Source: Methylotuvimicrobium buryatense 5G (lineage in GTDB: Bacteria; Pseudomonadota; Gammaproteobacteria; Methylococcales; Methylomonadaceae). From it: a stretch of DNA of 64,000 bases. Position 1 is the first letter of the stretch. Each line of letters begins with the position of its first letter. The translations under genes and the position numbers were made by a program. Shown piece after piece: positions 57,882-64,000 of the stretch. Where the stretch lies: assembly GCF_000341735.1 (NCBI RefSeq), contig NZ_KB455575.1, positions 2,805,972 to 2,869,971 of the forward strand, read 5' to 3'. Below the pieces are notes generated by a model. That model was not told the DNA's origin, did no database searches, and saw nothing but the letters and a program-made list of their open reading frames with translations.

Positions 57882-58511
57882 TTAAAAACAACTAAAATAA
57901 TCCAACATCAACTCTTCGCAATTGAAAAACTGCCTGGGTAAATTGAAATAGATATAGAGCCTCATGCCGAATTCAGCTAGGGCGCCAAATACAGCTAATC
58001 TGGACATAGCGATCCACAGACGAGAACTGCTTTTTGGTGAACTTCGCCATATACCGACAGCCCACCAAAGCACAGGCGCCGCCAGAATAAAATGAATATT
58101 CCACCAACTCGAGACACTGATGCCCCCGGTCCAAACCCAATAATCCGCTCCATATAAAGCGCCATTCAAGACCACAAAAAAAGGCCAAAAAATCCGCCAC
58201 AATTGGAATTCGCCTAACCAGCCAGCCAATAAATACTGGTAAGCCCCGTCGGTCGAAAGCGCCGTTTCCGTAGCTTCCTGCTCCGGAAAGGGAGCACTAA
58301 TATACAATACCGCATAGAGACAAACAGCTACGATAAACACCTCGGCAAGCCCGATCAGGCTGCCTTGCGCGATAATCAACGCTAAAGTATTGATGAACAT
58401 AGGCAAGCAACCTCGAAATAAATTGACGGCTAGACGATAATTAAGTGACTTGAAATATTGTTGCAGACCGAATTGTTTGGCGGGACGGGGTTTGCTACCC
58501 ATGTGCATCAA
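57882..58511 (-). CDS. polytopic membrane protein of unknown function
   Basis: 209 residues with four to five hydrophobic helices (about 36-55, 56-73, 107-125, 136-155 and 165-185) and an N-terminal cytosolic basic segment (SKPRPAKQFGLQQYFKSLNY). Aromatic-rich (ADYWVWTGG, WWNIHFILAAPVLWWAVGIW). I do not recognise the family. It is translated ahead of thpR with an 11 bp gap. Start could also be the Met at residue 4 (58502). The frame, codon use and operon position make it a real gene. Confidence 0.75.
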   Translation of the reverse strand: MMHMGSKPRPAKQFGLQQYFKSLNYRLAVNLFRGCLPMFINTLALIIAQGSLIGLAEVFIVAVCLYAVLYISAPFPEQEATETALSTDGAYQYLLAGWLGEFQLWRIFWPFFVVLNGALYGADYWVWTGGISVSSWWNIHFILAAPVLWWAVGIWRSSPKSSSRLWIAMSRLAVFGALAEFGMRLYIYFNLPRQFFNCEELMLDYFSCF

Positions 58512-58571
58512 GCTAAGCGAAGCACCCAGCTGCCAAATCGCTACCGATCTCTTCCGGCAAGTCTAAACTGC

Positions 58572-58653
58572 GTAGCCCGGATGGAGCGTAGCGCAATCCG
58601 GGAAGCTCGGAGCTACGCCATTCCCGTATTCCGCTACGCTGCATACGGGCTAC
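58572..58653. repeat. REP pair (REPIN-like)
   Basis: Two inverted copies of a GTAG-headed palindrome: GTAGCCCGGATGGAGCGTAG with AATCCGGG on the left, and on the complement GTAGCCCGTATGCAGCGTAG with AATACGGG on the right. Stem bases differ but pair within each copy. Such pairs are moved by RAYT (TnpA-REP) transposases; none is encoded in the window. Confidence 0.8.
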
Positions 58654-58659
58654 ATGCTT

Positions 58660-58880
58660 TATACCTTTCGCAGTTGAAATTTCGGCATTAGCCTATGGAG
58701 GCACCTGGGCGTTCTGTCCCTCACCTAACGCTAGGTGAGGGACCTACATGGACGTATTCACCCAGCACCTAAATTCCATAGCCCATTGTCTATGGTTAAT
58801 TATGTTGGATCATTTAGGGCTAGGGTCACGGCGTCCTTTGACGGACCACCGGTGCCGAATTTTGATCTACGATGGGTATA
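58660..58880 (+). repeat. F1 fold-back element, copy 10, carrying N1 and a hairpin module
   Basis: TATACCTTTCGCAGTTGAAA to GATCTACGATGGGTATA. The usual TGCCAGC hairpin is replaced by a different one: GTCCCTCACCTA, loop ACGC, TAGGTGAGGGAC (58716-58743). N1 splits the core. Begins 7 bp after the REP pair. Confidence 0.88.
58760..58826 (+). repeat. N1 nested palindrome, copy 4
   Basis: ACCCAGCACCTAAATTCC to ATTTAGGGCTAGGGT, with a few changes in the right end. Lies between GTATTC and CACGGCG of the F1 core, the same site as the other copies. Confidence 0.8.
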
Positions 58881-58973
58881 TCCGAAAACGTCCTTGTTTG
58901 GCAAGTCGCACGGTTTGCAACCCCGCCCTAGGGCCGTGGCCAAAGCAAATCAAAACGTTCGGGTCGGGTTGAA

Positions 58974-59182
58974 TATACCCTTTGCTTGTCAAATTTCGGG
59001 CCGGGGTGCCCGTCAAAGGACGCCGTAAATACGTCCATGTAGGCTCTATGATAGCATCCATGCTATCAAAGCCTTTGCGAGCGCCATGGATGGCGTGAAT
59101 GTCGATTTTGCAGGAGCAAAATCGACCTAACATCCCGACACCTCCATAGGCTAATGCCGAAATTTGAAGTGCGGAAGGTATA
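58974..59182 (-). repeat. F1 fold-back element, copy 11
   Basis: TATACCCTTTGCTTGTCAAA to TTGAAGTGCGGAAGGTATA. Apical hairpin has changed in both arms: TGATAGCAT / ATGCTATCA (59049-59068). Also holds the module GTCGATTTTGC, loop AGGA, GCAAAATCGAC (59101-59126). The rest of 58512-59306 has no gene. Confidence 0.9.
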
Positions 59183-59306
59183 ACCCGCCCCGCATGAAGA
59201 CCGCACCGCTTACCATTTCGCAAGTCTTCCGCAAATACTCAGCCTAAAAAAGTACGCGCAGCTAACCATAACCTTACGACTCACTTATTACCGAGACAGT
59301 TAAGAC

Positions 59307-60842
59307 TCATCCGGCCATACAACGATTTCTACCCATTTGCTTGGCTTGATAAAGGGCCTTGTCAGCCCGATCGAAAATTGATTCGGCCGTGTCGCCCTCT
59401 CGGAATTGACTAATCCCGCAGGACAAGGTGATAGTGAGAAACCCGTTACCCGAGTTGAAACGTGTTTTTTCGATAATTTTTCGTAACTTATTGGCCAGTG
59501 TCAATGCCGATTCCTGATCGGTTTCAGGAAGCAACATTGTAAACTCCTCCCCTCCGAAGCGCGACAAAAAATCCAAGTGCCGGCAGTTTTCGCTCAATAA
59601 TTTAGCAATGATTTTCAACGTCTTGTCGCCGGCTTTATGGCCTAATGTATCATTGATTTTTTTAAAATGATCGATATCCCAAATGATCAGCGTCAATGGG
59701 CTTTTATGCCTCTGCCAACGAGTTATTTCGAGGTCGAGACGATTATCATAAGCCATTCGATTACCGAGCCCTGTCAAAGGGTCGCGTAATGCTCTATCTA
59801 ACGCTATCGACAACTTTAATTTCAAGTCACTCGATTCGCTTTCCATGCGTTTGATTTTATCGGTCAATTCGTTGAGCTGTAGCTCGGTTTTTTCCCTCGC
59901 TCGTTCCTCATTTTCCCGATGATGCAGAATTTCCTTATTAATCAGCTCAATCCGAGTGCCTATTAACTGCTTTAGCGGTTCCAATGTGGTTGCTTTAGCA
60001 GAGCTGTCTTGCAACTCCTGCATTTGTATCGATACAAAGCGATCCAGTTCGTTACGGTTGATCTGAGTTTGTCGATTCGCATCATTCGCACCGATCGCCT
60101 GCAAGCTTAATTCGGTCAATTGCTCGGTCAATTCGGACAAAAAATCTTTAATATCTTTTTGTTCGGATTGAATATGGTTTTTAATTTTAACCAACAGCGA
60201 AACATAATCGTTCAATAATTGCTTGAACGAAGAAGCCGAAGACTGATTTTGCAGTCGCGCTTTTAACCGCTCGGTCGATTCCTCGAACTCGAATGGAATT
60301 TCAATATCCTCTAACAATAATAGAAGCTGCTGACTGAGAATCTCTGTTTTGATTTTGTCGGCGTGACCCGATGGAGTGGAGGAAGACTCTATAGATTGAG
60401 GCTCAGTAGCATTGACCAAGGCCAAAAACAACTCATCATTGGTTTTAAATTCACCGCTTTCGAATTTTTGCTGCAATACCTTTAAAACCTTGACGGTCTT
60501 GTCATCGGAATACAATTTGAGCAAATAATCAAACAAAAGCACGGCATCGAAAGCACTCATCCCGGAATCACCGATATTGAGTGAAAACTTGGTCAAGCCT
60601 TCGAGTTCTATTTTTAATTGCGCACTCTTCAACCCGGATTTAACCGTTTTATGAATCCGCATCAAATAAGGGTCTAGTTGATGATTCAACCCTTTCGCCG
60701 CTAAAGTTAGCCGGGCTATTGTTTTACATAGCAGCGCTTCGTTTTCTTGCGTTTGCTTGTCGGCAGTTTCCTGCTCATGCAGCAACTTAAAATACTTACC
60801 TTTCCATTCGCTATCGAAATCTTTCCTAGACCAAGCAACCAT
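59307..60842 (-). CDS. diguanylate cyclase (GGDEF protein)
   Basis: Makes cyclic di-GMP from two GTP. 511 residues: a long helical, partly coiled-coil N-terminal part (about 1-345) with no membrane segment and no recognised sensor, then a GGDEF domain (about 345-511) beginning DPLTGLGNRMAYDNRLDLEI, with active-site SRFGGEEFTMLLPETD. The product-inhibition site RHLD stands exactly five residues before GGEEF, so feedback control is likely. It is the last of three co-directional genes after dsbA (43 bp gap). The PilZ protein at 55.1 kb is a candidate reader of its product, by proximity only. Confidence 0.93.
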   Translation of the reverse strand: MVAWSRKDFDSEWKGKYFKLLHEQETADKQTQENEALLCKTIARLTLAAKGLNHQLDPYLMRIHKTVKSGLKSAQLKIELEGLTKFSLNIGDSGMSAFDAVLLFDYLLKLYSDDKTVKVLKVLQQKFESGEFKTNDELFLALVNATEPQSIESSSTPSGHADKIKTEILSQQLLLLLEDIEIPFEFEESTERLKARLQNQSSASSFKQLLNDYVSLLVKIKNHIQSEQKDIKDFLSELTEQLTELSLQAIGANDANRQTQINRNELDRFVSIQMQELQDSSAKATTLEPLKQLIGTRIELINKEILHHRENEERAREKTELQLNELTDKIKRMESESSDLKLKLSIALDRALRDPLTGLGNRMAYDNRLDLEITRWQRHKSPLTLIIWDIDHFKKINDTLGHKAGDKTLKIIAKLLSENCRHLDFLSRFGGEEFTMLLPETDQESALTLANKLRKIIEKTRFNSGNGFLTITLSCGISQFREGDTAESIFDRADKALYQAKQMGRNRCMAG

Positions 60843-60885
60843 CGAACAAACCTCTGATTAAACCCGGAGCCATCGGGCGTTAATG

Positions 60886-61506
60886 TTATTGACTGGAACT
60901 TTCCTTTTCTATCAGACGATTCATGACATCAATCATGTTTTGCTGAGTCTTGGCCAGTGACCCACTTGTACGATATTTACCGTTGATAATCAAAGCGGGA
61001 ACGCCATTGACGCCATAACGAGCCGCCATGGTTTTAGCTTGGCGCACTTTGTAATCGACAGGAAAGGAGTTATAGGCATTGCGGAAATCGATCTCAGTAA
61101 CGCCATGTTCGCTAAAGAACTTAAGCAGCTGATCCTCGCTTTCCAATTTTTGTTTTTTGTTCTGAACCGCATCGAAGAAATCGGCATGCACCTTATCGAC
61201 GACACCCAGCGCTTCTGCGGTGAAATACGCCTTGGCATGCTTTTCCCATAAGCTATTAAAGATAGCCGGCTGCCGGATAAAATCAACATTATCGGGCTTA
61301 GTTTTTAGCCATTTGTTCAAATCGGGTTCCAAATGATAGCAATGCGGACAGCCGTACCAAAAGAACTCGATCACTTCGACCTTATCGGGGTTTTGAGTCG
61401 GTTGCGGCGTAGACAAGACTTCGTAACCCGGAGATTTTGCATTTACCAGGCCGGCTAAACCAAATAACACAAAAAAACCACTAGCAACAATTTTATTATT
61501 TAACAT
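60886..61506 (-). CDS. dsbA: thiol:disulfide interchange protein DsbA
   Basis: Periplasmic oxidase that introduces disulfides into exported proteins. The 206 residues start with a signal peptide (cut after VNA, residue 23), then the thioredoxin-fold with active site CPHC (Cys53, Cys56) in EFFWYGCPHCYHLEPDL and the cis-proline loop GVNGVPALIINGKYR (about 161-175). Normal length for DsbA. The neighbours cytochrome c4 and engB are the usual ones in gammaproteobacteria. Confidence 0.96.
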   Translation of the reverse strand: MLNNKIVASGFFVLFGLAGLVNAKSPGYEVLSTPQPTQNPDKVEVIEFFWYGCPHCYHLEPDLNKWLKTKPDNVDFIRQPAIFNSLWEKHAKAYFTAEALGVVDKVHADFFDAVQNKKQKLESEDQLLKFFSEHGVTEIDFRNAYNSFPVDYKVRQAKTMAARYGVNGVPALIINGKYRTSGSLAKTQQNMIDVMNRLIEKESSSQ

Positions 61507-61568
61507 GATTCAAGTTCTCCTTAAAAATGCAGGCTCGATAAAAACATATTGACGCCAAGAAAGACAAA

Positions 61569-61755
61569 TATACCTTTCGCACTTCAAATTCCGGCAGCGC
61601 CTGAGGAGGCGCCTGGGTGTCCGGTCGATTTTCGCTCCTGCAAAATCGACATTCACGCCATCCATGGCGCTCATAAAGGCTTTGCCTACATGGACGTATT
61701 TACGACGTCCTTTAGCGGACACCCAGGCGCCGAATTTTGATCTACGACGGGTATA
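61569..61755 (+). repeat. F1 fold-back element, copy 12
   Basis: The best-paired copy: TATACCTTTCGCACTTCAAA to GATCTACGACGGGTATA, with arms GGCGCCTGGGTGTCCG / CGGACACCCAGGCGCC that are perfect complements. Apical module GTCGATTTTCGC / GCAAAATCGAC (61624-61650). Lies upstream of dsbA. Confidence 0.92.
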
Positions 61756-61810
61756 TAAAATATTAAAGCCGGGCAAAAATGACATAGCGGGAAATTTGAT
61801 TTTACCGATC

Positions 61811-61876
61811 CGCTAAGGATTTCGTGAAAAATAACTTCCTGGAGCTATGAGTTTTGTAGCGGGTTCGGTCGTTAAA
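61811..61876 (-). repeat. solo F3 end
   Basis: CGCTAAGGATTTCGTGAAAA then ATAACTTCCTGGAGCTATGA and GGGTTCGGTCGTTAA repeat the terminal 65 bp of F3 (compare 9119 and 22590-22660). The other half is missing. Between the two neighbouring F1 copies. Confidence 0.6.
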
Positions 61877-61926
61877 CAAGCACACGGATCGTGAGAAATG
61901 CTCTTAATCGGAGGATTACAATAGCG

Positions 61927-62037
61927 GTCACCTTTCGCACTTCAAATTTCGGCAGTGCCGGAGGAGGCCTTGGGGGCTGGGTTTACGGCGTCCTTTGACG
62001 AGCACCCCGAAGCTGAATTTCATCTACGATGAGTATA
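61927..62037 (+). repeat. F1 fold-back element, copy 13 (internally deleted)
   Basis: Left end CACCTTTCGCACTTCAAATT, right end CATCTACGATGAGTATA, only 111 bp: the hairpin and the CATGGACG half of the core are gone, leaving GGGTTTACGGCGTCC. Ends 30 bp from the cytochrome c4 stop. Confidence 0.8.
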
Positions 62038-62067
62038 AGTCGCTTTATAAAAGCAATCGCGCATTGC

Positions 62068-62748
62068 TTACTTCATGACCGAAATATGATAAGAAACCGC
62101 TTTGATTTCGCGTTCAGTCATTTTTTTGGCAATCATATGCATCATATTTTCGGGGTTATTACTCCGCTCGCCGCTTTTGAAATCTATGAGCGTCTTGATC
62201 AAATAATCGGCATGCTGCGACTTAAGCGCAGGAAATGCCGCCGGCCTGTTCCCTTCTCCAAACGGACCATGACAAGCGATACAAGCAGACACTTCACTCG
62301 CCAACACCCCATTCCGGTAAAGATCACTGCCTAAGGCCAATAGCTCTTTGATGTCTTCGCTGGCATCTGCAGAATCCTCACTATCATCTTCGTCGTCATC
62401 TTCGTCTTTTTGCAAGACCGGTAGACTATTCGTCGAAATCTTTTGCTCGGCATAATAGGCGGCAATATCAGCCATATCTTTATCGCTCAAGCCCATCGCG
62501 ATCGGACTCATCATCGGATTATTTCGCTCGCCGCTTTTAAAGGCATTAAGCGTCTTGATCAGATAAGAGGCATGTTGTTGAGCTAACTTCGGAAAATTAG
62601 TGACCGCACTATTGCCGTTTTCGCCGTGACACCCCGCGCAGGCGGTCGCTTTTTCTTTTCCTGCCTTACTATTGCCTTCTGCATGTAGAATGACCGGCTG
62701 ACTCATGAACAACAGAGCAATTGAAAGTGCCAATAGTTTATTTTTCAT
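62068..62748 (-). CDS. diheme cytochrome c4
   Basis: Periplasmic electron carrier with two heme c domains, 226 residues. Signal peptide about 1-23 (cut after LHA). Heme 1: CAGCH (Cys37, Cys40, His41) with a Met ligand in MMSPIAMGLSD; heme 2: CIACH near 157-161 with Met in ENMMHMIAKKM. The two domains are near duplicates (KSGERNNPMMSP versus KSGERSNNPENMM). Between them stands a very acidic linker, DEDDDEDDSEDSADASED near residue 117-134, longer and more acidic than usual for c4. Likely passes electrons to a terminal oxidase. Divergent from engB. Confidence 0.93.
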   Translation of the reverse strand: MKNKLLALSIALLFMSQPVILHAEGNSKAGKEKATACAGCHGENGNSAVTNFPKLAQQHASYLIKTLNAFKSGERNNPMMSPIAMGLSDKDMADIAAYYAEQKISTNSLPVLQKDEDDDEDDSEDSADASEDIKELLALGSDLYRNGVLASEVSACIACHGPFGEGNRPAAFPALKSQHADYLIKTLIDFKSGERSNNPENMMHMIAKKMTEREIKAVSYHISVMK

Positions 62749-63165
62749 TAGATTCCCCTTCCGGAATAGTATACTTCTAGCGATTACATTTTAATTATCT
62801 AGCCGGCTCTTTTGTCCGATAGCGGCATTGCAAAAAAACAGTTATACCCATGATTAAATCAAAATTCGGCACCGGGACGCGTGTAAAAGACTCATCACCT
62901 CAATTGTCTATCATTTAAAATCATAGCTAATTGAAGGTCGAAAAAGAAAGCCAATAGCATTACGCCAAGCAAAATAGCTTCGTCACAAAAGCCAAAAACA
63001 TGTCCGCTCGAAGTATAAATCAAAAAAGCCGGTCCTAACGATTTTTCAATGGACCACGCCGATTTGCGAACCCAAAAGTCCAGCACGGAAGCCCCTCAAA
63101 CGGCACACGCCTATCGGGTCTATCCGGAAATTTTACTCTAAATACTCTAGCTAAGCGAGATAACG
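62749..63165. other. divergent gap between cytochrome c4 and engB
   Basis: Contains GCTCTTTTGTCCGATAGCGG (62806-62825), shared with 18.8 kb, and a solo F1 end TATACCCATGATTAAATCAA (62843-62890, minus orientation). A 63-codon minus frame (62895-63086, GTG start, one hydrophobic helix EAILLGVMLLAFFFDLQLAM) is open but too weak to call. No clear promoter picked. Confidence 0.45.
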
Positions 63166-63771
63166 ATGAATCCAGTGTATCATCAAGCAAAATTCATAAA
63201 CAGCGCCCCTCACGTTAAAGACGCCCCTGAGGATATAGGACTCGAAGTTGCATTTGCGGGCCGCTCCAACGCGGGTAAATCCAGTGCAATCAATACGTTA
63301 ACCGGTCAAAAATCGTTGGCGCGTATCAGCAAAACCCCGGGGAGAACGCAATTATTGAATTTTTTCTCGATAACGGAAAGCACACGCTTTGTCGATTTAC
63401 CGGGCTATGGTTATGCCAAAGTACCATTGGAAATCAAAAAACAATGGCACCGCATGATCGAAACCTATCTAAATAATCGTAAAACGTTATGCGGCATTGT
63501 GTTGGTGATGGATATTCGCCATCCACTGACCGAATTCGATCTACAAATGGTGGACTGGTGCAAACAATCCCGGTTGCCTTTACATATTCTGCTAACTAAA
63601 GCCGATAAATTGAAATTCGGCGCGGCAAAAAATACCTTACTGGCCGTGCAAAAAGAAATTTCCGGAGCTCAAGTCCCAGTCACGGTTCAATTATTTTCGG
63701 CATTAAAGAGACAAGGCGTCGACGAAATCCATCAATTACTCGATCAATGGCTGAACTTTGAATTGTCATAA
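63166..63771 (+). CDS. engB: ribosome biogenesis GTPase YsxC/EngB
   Basis: Essential GTPase for 50S subunit assembly, also called YihA. 201 residues: G1 GRSNAGKSS (32-40), G2 threonine region in [16 protein letters not shown]3 DLPGYGYAK (about 78-86), G4 TKADK (about 144-148) and G5-like [10 protein letters not shown] near 183. The KxPGRT segment is diagnostic of the TrmE-Era-EngA-YihA group. Divergent from cytochrome c4 as in many gammaproteobacteria. Confidence 0.97.
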   Translation: MNPVYHQAKFINSAPHVKDAPEDIGLEVAFAGRSNAGKSSAINTLTGQKSLARISKTPGRTQLLNFFSITESTRFVDLPGYGYAKVPLEIKKQWHRMIETYLNNRKTLCGIVLVMDIRHPLTEFDLQMVDWCKQSRLPLHILLTKADKLKFGAAKNTLLAVQKEISGAQVPVTVQLFSALKRQGVDEIHQLLDQWLNFELS

Positions 63772-63859
63772 ACTCGAAAAAATTTCGATGCTCCTTACGC
63801 TTTTTCAACATGCATCTGAATTCGGCAACTTAAAGATGGAGCACATGAAACTCTTGAAT

Positions 63860-64000
63860 TATACCTTTCGTACTTCAAATTTCGGTAGTGTCTGAGGAGG
63901 CACCGGGGTGCTAGGTCGATTTTTGCTCCTGCAAAATCGACATTCACGCCATCCATAGCGCTCGCAAAGGCTTTGTCGGACACCCAGGCCCCTCTTCTAG
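63860..64000 (+). repeat. F1 fold-back element, copy 14 (cut by window edge)
   Basis: Begins TATACCTTTCGTACTTCAAA, 89 bp after engB, and runs out of the window. Contains the module GTCGATTTTTGC / GCAAAATCGAC (63915-63941) and CGCCAT / ATAGCG next to it. The right end is expected shortly after position 64000. Confidence 0.85.

Noticed and set aside
62895-63086. 63-codon frame with one hydrophobic helix, minus strand
   Set aside because: GTG start without a ribosome-binding site, no known family, and it sits in a repeat-bearing gap between divergent genes.

Overview
The window is a piece of a gammaproteobacterial chromosome. The gene orders rsxABCDGE-nth, envC-ctpA-yibQ-like, yibN-secB-gpsA and engB next to cytochrome c4 and dsbA are gammaproteobacterial. 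The protein flavour (copper-RiPP cassette, SulP-carbonic anhydrase fusion, glycogen phosphorylase, many small fold-back repeats) makes me think of a Methylococcales methanotroph, but no methane-oxidation gene is present, so that is only inference. Almost every gene is chromosomal housekeeping; there is no phage, plasmid or intact transposase.

Layout. 1-3800: an rRNA operon read leftwards (23S 5' part, tRNA-Ala, tRNA-Ile, 16S) with tandem promoters. 3.8-9.0 kb: tyrS, a murein endopeptidase, anmK, erpA, argC. 9.6-14 kb: a HupE/TonB-receptor fusion and a flavin monooxygenase-like gene. 14.5-18.4 kb: the envelope cluster envC-ctpA-deacetylase. 19.2-21.6 kb: ArsR regulator, rhodanese, secB, gpsA. 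21.9-30.7 kb: trmL, glgP, secA, then fcl and gmd for GDP-L-fucose. 31.6-39.9 kb: SulP-STAS-carbonic anhydrase, then the Rnf/Rsx electron-transfer complex and nth. 40.4-42.5 kb: a three-gene HvfABC/bufferin-type copper RiPP cassette. 42.8-50.4 kb: a thermonuclease, dtd, a U32 tRNA-modification protein, a double-Cache protein, rraA, ispH. 50.6-55 kb: a K+ channel with two RCK domains and its DUF6394 neighbour, rhodanese, hslR, DsrC/TusE, TusB, an SMR exporter. 55-63.8 kb: PilZ protein, xseA, thpR, a membrane protein, a diguanylate cyclase, dsbA, cytochrome c4 and engB.

The most unusual content is between the genes. At least fifteen copies or pieces of one 140-230 bp fold-back element (called F1 here, ends TATACC...GGTATA) sit in intergenic gaps, together with at least three other element types with quite different ends (F2, ends CAGCAATTCCC; F3, ends related to AGGATTT...AATAAC; F4, ends CTACTCCC). 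All four carry versions of one internal core (CATGGACGTATTCACGGCG). They also exchange hairpin modules whose stems show compensatory base changes, and a 67 bp palindrome (N1) is nested at the same core position in F1 and F3. F2 copies are bordered by 9 bp direct repeats. A REP pair (REPIN) and three heptanucleotide tandem arrays, each just 3' of a gene, complete the picture.

How the genes work together: the envelope genes (M23 peptidase, EnvC, CtpA, AnmK) turn over and recycle murein; SecA, SecB and DsbA move and fold exported proteins; the Rsx complex, cytochrome c4 and ErpA belong to redox and Fe-S metabolism; the HupE/TonB protein and HvfABC cassette point to metal handling.
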